Made by a program: the position numbers and the translations under genes. Shown here one piece after another: positions 55,430-59,726 of a stretch of DNA of 59,726 nucleotides. Each line of letters begins with the position of its first letter. Within the stretch, counting starts at the first letter, position 1. The notes under the pieces are model-generated. The model searched no databases. It was not told the origin of the DNA and worked only from the letters and a program-made list of their open reading frames with translations. This stretch comes from an uncultured Ferrimonas sp. (lineage in GTDB: Bacteria; Pseudomonadota; Gammaproteobacteria; Enterobacterales; Shewanellaceae), in NCBI RefSeq assembly GCF_947489035.1, contig NZ_CANLCI010000029.1, forward strand, positions 1-59,726. Direction: 5' to 3'.

Positions 55430-55864
55430 GCCTAAGGCTTGGGCATGGCCTCGGTTGAGTTTGGCGCTTAGGTTTGGGGCTTAGGTTTGGGCTTGGCGCT
55501 TAGGTTTGGCGCTTAAGCTTGGCCTTGGCGTCAGCCTCTTTTGGCAGCGGCGTGCGCCTCTGAGTGCTCTCGGCAAGTGGGCTGCCATTACCGCTGTGAT
55601 GTCTATTTCTATGTCATTGCCAATGCAGCCAGTAGCTGATTTTATAACCAGTTCGGCTGCTGTTCTTCAGTAATACGATCCCTGTCTTCTTTTACCCCCA
55701 CAGCAGCGCTTGGATTGAGTGATATTCGGAGTTAATCTACTGATTATGTTGACGAATTAAATTGTCGCCAAACAATCACATTGTAATAAAGATGCCCGTC
55801 GTTGATGTAATACGAGAGACGTTGGCATCGTAATAAGCTGTTATATGCAAGAGGTTGATTTAAT
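55430..55864 (+). other. Intergenic boundary between chromosome and cassette array
   Basis: 435 bases. 55433-55530 holds three to four imperfect copies of a 16-19-base unit (GGCGCTTAGGTTTGG). GC content falls after about 55600. At 55770-55846 an imperfect palindrome (GATGCC...GGCATC) ends in G/TTATATG at 55840-55846, which looks like an integron cassette junction. It could be a degenerate attC or attI; the evidence is weak. Confidence 0.4.
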
Positions 55865-56383
55865 TTGAATATACCTGTTTTATACATTTTTTCGGGGCTC
55901 CCTGCTTCAGGGAAATCTACCTTAGCTAAGCTACTCGCTAAACAAACAGGCGCAATGTACATACGCGTCGATACTGTAGAGCAGGGGCTTCGAGACCTCT
56001 GTAACTTTAATGTAGAAGGTGAAGGTTATCGGTTAAGTTATCGGATCGTTCGCGATAATTTGGAACTTGGTCATAGCTGCATCTCTGATAGTTGTAATCC
56101 TATAAAACTTACTCGGAGTGAATGGCAAGAAGTTGCAGAATATGCAGGAGCTAAGTTTGTGAATATTGAGGTTTCTTGCTCGGATGTTATTGAGCATGAA
56201 AGTCGAGTTAATAATCGCGAATGCGAAGTGGCTAATTTGAAGCTTCCAACATGGCAACAAGTCAAAAGTCGTCATTATGAATCGTGGGAAAGTGATGTGG
56301 TTAAAATTGATACGACAGGTCAAACTGTTGAAGCATCGTTTTCTGAATTAATAGAAAAGTTAAGTGTGCAAAAAAGCATATAA
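55865..56383 (+). CDS. Cassette 1: P-loop NTPase, predicted kinase-like
   Basis: 172 residues, TTG start with AGAGG upstream. Walker A is GLPASGKST (residues 10-18). The adenylate-kinase-like layout continues with YIRVDTVEQGLRDL and SCISDSCNPIKLTRSEWQEVA (the conserved Asp/Ser core of small-molecule kinases), and ends before a helical tail. It resembles AAA_33 predicted kinases and some zeta-toxin-like or chloramphenicol-phosphotransferase-like enzymes; the substrate is unknown. The stop codon lies inside the start of attC site 1, so this is an integron cassette gene. Codon use is AT-rich compared with the backbone. Confidence 0.8.
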   Translation: MNIPVLYIFSGLPASGKSTLAKLLAKQTGAMYIRVDTVEQGLRDLCNFNVEGEGYRLSYRIVRDNLELGHSCISDSCNPIKLTRSEWQEVAEYAGAKFVNIEVSCSDVIEHESRVNNRECEVANLKLPTWQQVKSRHYESWESDVVKIDTTGQTVEASFSELIEKLSVQKSI

Positions 56384-56507
56384 CAAAGCATTTAAGACGG
56401 ATTCACAACGCTCGGCATTTTCGGTTTGCTTCAAGTAAAGTGTTTACGGCACAATGCTTTAAGTGTGGTTGTCTGCGTTGTTCACCACTTAATGCGGCGT
56501 TAGGTTT
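56377..56507 (+). other. Integron attC site 1
   Basis: Begins at TAACAAAGC (over the stop codon of cassette 1) and ends at GCGGCGTTAGGT, with R' box GTTAGGT fitting GTTRRRY. The two ends are an imperfect inverted repeat: TAAC...GCATTTAAG against CTTAATGC...GTTA, with one unpaired T as an extrahelical base, then ACAACGC against GCGTTG. The about 70-base middle is variable. About 130 bases long. Confidence 0.9.
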
Positions 56508-56538
56508 TTGAGTTAGGTGATTTTTGGGAGAGTAGGAT

Positions 56539-57591
56539 ATGACATTATTAGTTGCGTTTAAGCAACCCGGACTGAATTGTATAATTTCTGATATGAGAGT
56601 AACGTATAATCATCTCGGAGAAGGGAGAAATAGTGCTTTGAAAACGGGCATTCTTTTTCCTGGTTGTATTTACGGTATTACGGGTGCCGCAGAGCCAAGC
56701 AGACGTTTTATTAGGGCATTAAAAGAATTTGTTCATGCAAATAAAGGCGCCAGTGTACTTAAGATGTGGTCTCTTTTTGAGCAATTCGTTTTGAGCTATG
56801 AGTTTGATACAGACCCCAATTCTAGATTTGATTTAGTTTTATCAGAACGCTCTACTGGCAAGCCACGGTTTGTCTATTTAGAATCCTCCACAAGTAAATT
56901 GCATTTTGATTCTTCTTGTGAAGAAATATCTGCAGCTCCTTTTGGTGGCGGGAAGGATATTGTTCAGCATGAGTTCCAGACAAACATAAAGAGAAAATTG
57001 GAAGGTTTTTTTGAATATGCATCTGTAAAACTAGGTCGAACACCTGAGGAAATTATAACTTTTTCTCCTTATATTTTTTGTCATTGGCTGAATGAACTAT
57101 CTCTCGGAGAGTATAAGTACGATCTTGAGTCAAAAGGAGTTGGTGGTGTTTTTCATTTCATCTACCAAAATGGATGTAATGAAAGTCGACAAGGTAGCGC
57201 TTGGCATATTATTACATCAATAAATAAAAAAGATGGAAAAATAAAAGCAGTGGCTAATTTGCATAAGATTGTTCCATTATCAAAAGGTATTGGCGTTCAT
57301 TCATATGGCTTTGATACGTTTGATTTCAAAAATAATATCTTGTTGGATACAAGTGCTGATTATGAAGTTTCAGTGATTGATGATGAGTTGATTAATGAGT
57401 TGCAAAAGGAATTTGATAGCTTAAAGGATAACGCAGTTTGGGGATTAATTGGTTACGCTCACCCTAAATTTAAGCAAAGTTTAAGCTATCGACCTAACTG
57501 TCAAACGAGTGATTATCTTACCGATGAAGGAAACCCCAGCGAGTACTTAAAAAATGAAATTAATCAAACGCTAGCAGAAGTTTATCGATAG
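56539..57591 (+). CDS. Cassette 2: proteasome-like Ntn-hydrolase candidate
   Basis: 350 residues. If Met1 is removed, the protein begins with Thr1; Asp17 (IISDMRVT) and Lys34 (ALKTGILF) then stand at the catalytic spacing T1-D17-K33 of proteasome beta subunits, HslV and Anbu. The segment LLVAF...IISDMRVT...LKTGILFPGCIYGITGAAEPS has the beta-strand pattern of that fold. After about 200 the sequence (YGFDTFDFKNNILLDTSADYEV) is unlike HslV, and the protein is twice its length. I name no exact family; it may be a self-processing or N-terminal-threonine hydrolase. It is flanked by attC sites. Confidence 0.65.
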   Translation: MTLLVAFKQPGLNCIISDMRVTYNHLGEGRNSALKTGILFPGCIYGITGAAEPSRRFIRALKEFVHANKGASVLKMWSLFEQFVLSYEFDTDPNSRFDLVLSERSTGKPRFVYLESSTSKLHFDSSCEEISAAPFGGGKDIVQHEFQTNIKRKLEGFFEYASVKLGRTPEEIITFSPYIFCHWLNELSLGEYKYDLESKGVGGVFHFIYQNGCNESRQGSAWHIITSINKKDGKIKAVANLHKIVPLSKGIGVHSYGFDTFDFKNNILLDTSADYEVSVIDDELINELQKEFDSLKDNAVWGLIGYAHPKFKQSLSYRPNCQTSDYLTDEGNPSEYLKNEINQTLAEVYR

Positions 57592-57719
57592 CACTTCACT
57601 AAAGTGAGAAACATAACAGGTCGCTTAGTTTTATCTAAAATCAGCGCATTGAAATCAAGATGTAGAGTGTGGTTTGTCGACTTCTTAGGTTATCAATTTA
57701 ATTAGTCTATTATGTCAAG
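57592..57719 (+). other. Non-coding part of cassette 2
   Basis: 128 AT-rich bases between the stop and attC site 2. A small imperfect stem CTTCACT / AGTGAG follows the stop. No gene is seen. Confidence 0.4.
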
Positions 57720-57819
57720 AAACCTAACAAAGCATTTAAGAGTGATTCGCAACGCTTGGCAGTTTCGCTTCGCTCAAGTATAGCCAAGCGCCGCTCACAC
57801 CTTAATGCGGCGTTAGAGC
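57720..57819 (+). other. Integron attC site 2
   Basis: About 97 bases. R'' is ACCTAAC (perfect RYYYAAC); the right end is GCGTTAGAG. Arms pair as TAACAAAGCATTTAAG...CGCTTGGC against GCCAAGCG...CTTAATGCGGCGTTA, with one extra T in the left arm as the usual extrahelical base. It shares AAAGCATTTAAG and TTAATGCGGCGTTAG with site 1. Confidence 0.92.
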
Positions 57820-57837
57820 GCAAAAGGAGTTAATAAG

Positions 57838-58262
57838 TTGCCATATACAATCCCTGTCTCTTTCGATAAATTCATCGAAAGGATATCAATTACAGGCAAT
57901 CAAGCTGATACAGCAGAATCTAGATGTAAGTCTATAGTCAGCCTGTTGGATAAAGAGTTTAATATACTAGAAGCCTTTCCTATGGGCTCTTTGGTTAGTG
58001 GGACGTCTTTGAGTGGATTTTCAGATGCAGATGTAATGTTAGTTCTTCATTATGGAACTCACGCTGAAAAAAAGTCACCTACAGAATTCTTACAATCAGT
58101 ACGTGATAAATTAAGTGAATATAATACTCGTATGGCTAAAAAAATGGTCAAGCAGTGACGTTGTATTTTAAAACTTGGCCTAATGTGGATATTGTTCCCG
58201 CATATAGAGTTTCTGACAATGGAAGTTTCTATTGCTACAAGATACCAAATGCGAATGATTTA
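57838..58262 (+). pseudogene. Cassette 3: CD-NTase (SMODS-type nucleotidyltransferase), frameshifted and truncated
   Basis: TTG start with AAGGAG. The first 106 codons hold GSLVSGTSLSGFSDADVMLVL: the GS...GT loop and the D-x-D pair that bind metal in CD-NTases. The frame stops at 58158. Adding one base to the run of seven As at 58138-58144 restores a single frame that continues KNGQAVTLYFKTWPNVDIVPAYRVS...IPNANDL, with the third acidic residue in VDIVPA. At 58260-58266 it breaks into the left end of the transposase element. About 140 codons of an expected roughly 300 remain. CD-NTases make cyclic nucleotides in CBASS phage defence; no effector is in view. Confidence 0.82.
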
Positions 58263-58298
58263 ACAAGACACCCATCTTAACTGGCACTTTTTTAGCTA
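58260..58298 (+). mobile_element. Left end of the RAYT element
   Basis: TTAACAAGACACCCATCTTA followed by ACTGGCAC and a T run. It matches 53279-53316 and contains AGACACCCAT, the inverted form of ATGGGTGTCT found in the repeats beyond the transposase gene. It interrupts the CD-NTase frame. Confidence 0.8.
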
Positions 58299-58338
58299 TC
58301 TCCTACGCTTGGTTTTTAGCCATCTCAGGGGCGAGATC

Positions 58339-59316
58339 ATGCCAAGGGCGAGAAAGCACCAAGTTAGCCTGCAAGACACGCCGTACTATCACTGTGTAAG
58401 TCGCTGCGTTCGGCGAAGCTTTCTGTGTGGGATCGACAGTTACAGCGGCAAAAGCTACGAGCATCGTCGTGACTGGATAGAGCAGCGGCTGCTGGCACTC
58501 ACCGACACCTTCGCCATCGAAATCTGCGCCTATGCCATCATGAGTAACCACACCCATGTGGTGCTGCACGTTGATGCAACCTGCGCCCAGCAGTGGGATG
58601 CAGAAGCGGTGCTGAACCGCTGGCATCAGATGTTTGCTGGTACTCGTTTAACCCAGCTGTATTGCGTTGAGGAAGAGCGGGAAAACCTCAGCAGTGGCGA
58701 ACTGCACCAAGTTGAACGCTTAGTCGAGCTGTATCGAGAGCGGTTGACGGACATCAGCTGGTTTATGCGTAGCCTGAATGAATACATCGCTCGCCAAGCG
58801 AATAAAGAAGACGGCTGCACTGGCCGTTTTTGGGAAGGGCGTTTCAAATCCCAAGCCTTATTAGACGAGCAAGCCTTGCTGTCATGCATGGCCTACGTGG
58901 ATCTGAATCCGATCCGCGCCCAGATGGCGAACACACCAGAAGACTCCCAATACACCAGTATTCGCCAGCGCATCAAAGCGGCCATCAATGGCACTCAGCC
59001 AGCCAAACTTAAACCGTTTGATACCAATCAAGGTGAACCAGAACAACTGCCTTGCCACCTCAATCAATACATAGAGCTGATTGAATTCACAGGTCGCGCC
59101 ATCCGCGCAGATAAAGCCGGTTCCATTCCAGCGAACAGCGATGCTTTGCTAACAAGGTTGGGGATTGACGTTGATAGTTGGCTAGAGCTAACCCAAGGGT
59201 TTGAGCATCAATTCTCTGGTTTAGCGGGGCGATTAACGGCATTACAAGGTTGTCGGCAACACGATAGCAGTCAACGAATACGGGGCAGCGGCAACGCCAA
59301 ACGGCTCTTCGGTTAG
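58339..59316 (+). CDS. REP-associated tyrosine transposase (Y1/HUH family)
   Basis: 325 residues from the ATG at 58339. The HUH motif is in SNHTHVVLHV; the segment WFMRSLNEYIARQANKEDGCTGRFWEGRFKSQALLDEQALLSCMAYVDLNPIRA is the RAYT signature with the candidate catalytic tyrosine in NEYIARQ. These single-strand transposases are related to IS200/IS605 TnpA and cut at REP-like hairpins. The gene interrupts the CD-NTase cassette and is followed by tandem repeats. The C-terminal 100 residues are less conserved. The coding frame is intact. Confidence 0.92.
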   Translation: MPRARKHQVSLQDTPYYHCVSRCVRRSFLCGIDSYSGKSYEHRRDWIEQRLLALTDTFAIEICAYAIMSNHTHVVLHVDATCAQQWDAEAVLNRWHQMFAGTRLTQLYCVEEERENLSSGELHQVERLVELYRERLTDISWFMRSLNEYIARQANKEDGCTGRFWEGRFKSQALLDEQALLSCMAYVDLNPIRAQMANTPEDSQYTSIRQRIKAAINGTQPAKLKPFDTNQGEPEQLPCHLNQYIELIEFTGRAIRADKAGSIPANSDALLTRLGIDVDSWLELTQGFEHQFSGLAGRLTALQGCRQHDSSQRIRGSGNAKRLFG

Positions 59317-59423
59317 CCTTCGCTTAATTCGCTCAGTTTCACCCTTTCCGCCAAGGTGCGGCTGCTCTGCTGCCTGTTTTTCACCGATCCGGCCAATCGA
59401 GCCACCAAGTCGCACTTTTTTGC
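59317..59423 (+). other. Spacer between transposase gene and tandem repeats
   Basis: 107 bases of GC-rich sequence with no gene. No remainder of the CD-NTase is recognisable here. Confidence 0.4.
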
Positions 59424-59726
59424 CATAGAACAGCATCAATCGCCCCCCAGATGCACTGACGAGATCAACAAATACTATGGATGCTGAGATGCTTCATTTA
59501 AGAAACATAAAATGGCTGTCTAGTTAAAAATACGCTTTTTTTCCATAGAACAGCATCAATCCCCCCAGATGCACTGACGAGATCAGCAAATGCTACGGAT
59601 GCACGATGCTCCATTTACGAAGCATAAAATGGGTGTCTAGTTAAAAATACTTTTTTTCCATAGAACAGCATCAATCCCCCCAGATGCACTGACGAGATCA
59701 GCAAATGCTACGGATGCACGATGCTC
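59424..59726 (+). repeat. Tandem repeats of about 115-120 bp, at least three copies, cut by the window edge
   Basis: Units begin at CATAGAACAGCATCAAT: 59424, 59544 and 59659, spaced 120 and 115 bases; the third is cut after 68 bases. Copies two and three are nearly identical; copy one has several substitutions. Each complete unit ends in AAAATGG(G/C)TGTCTAGTTAA, the inverted partner of the element's left end, and contains nested short palindromes (CCATTT...AAATGG, ATGCT...AGCAT) as expected of REP-like substrates. Confidence 0.92.

Noticed and set aside
59424..59726. The terminal repeats as a CRISPR array
   Set aside because: Period of about 115-120 bases with the whole unit conserved and no variable spacers.

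Overview
The window is chromosomal DNA of a marine-type gammaproteobacterium. I infer a member of the Alteromonadales near Ferrimonas or Shewanella. The reasons are a complete Na+-translocating NADH:quinone reductase operon, a Na+-type PomAB flagellar stator, luxS, nsrR, a 518-residue proteobacterial gshA and a high-GC backbone. Species cannot be settled from the sequence alone.

Layout. Positions 1-18510 are housekeeping: a tRNA-Arg(ACG) cut by the window edge, nsrR, a YqaA-like membrane protein, an M16 metallopeptidase lipoprotein, gshA, a LysE/RhtB exporter, a lysozyme-fold lipoprotein, the xseB-ispA-dxs operon, pomAB behind a candidate FliA promoter, thiI, a GNAT acetyltransferase, aroG, panE, a VanZ-like gene and yajQ. 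Positions 18511-19846 hold a small AT-richer island: one AbiTii-type abortive-infection gene between two near-identical copies of the yajQ tail plus terminator. Positions 19862-28983 hold a DUF4399 protein, ampG, a periplasmic cyclophilin, yajG, rlmG divergent from an alkB-like gene, bolA, a TRAP transporter with a lipid-anchored binding protein, and luxS. Positions 29202-35370 are a probable iron or metal uptake locus (DUF4856 lipoprotein, imelysin, TonB-dependent receptor, fatty-acid-hydroxylase-like membrane enzyme). Positions 35850-42975 are nqrABCDEF-apbE-nqrM, a full set for building Na+-NQR: six subunits, the FMN transferase that flavinylates NqrB and NqrC, and the iron-insertion factor. 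Next come a chemoreceptor followed by a ten-copy 8-bp tandem repeat, an HD-GYP phosphodiesterase, dinB with a LexA box, a small exported protein, an amidohydrolase, a VOC protein, and ahpC-ahpF.

Positions 53200-59726 are accessory and the most interesting part. After ahpF there is a copy of a transposon end fused to an internally deleted second copy of the ahpF 3' end. Then comes a 559-residue protein made of about eight repeated helix-turn-helix-like modules and a C-terminal T5orf172/GIY-YIG-like nuclease domain. Two attC sites follow, which mark integron gene cassettes without an integrase in view. Cassette 1 carries a P-loop kinase-like protein. Cassette 2 carries a protein whose N-terminus matches the proteasome/HslV/Anbu Ntn-hydrolase pattern. 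Cassette 3 carries a CD-NTase (CBASS-type nucleotidyltransferase) broken by a one-base deletion in an A-run and then by insertion of a REP-associated tyrosine transposase element. The window ends inside a tandem array of about 115-120-bp repeats that carry the inverted counterpart of that element's left end.

The AbiTii island, the modular nuclease and the CD-NTase cassette suggest that the accessory segments are defence-related. That is inference from families and context, not demonstrated. All family calls were made by eye from translated sequence and motifs.
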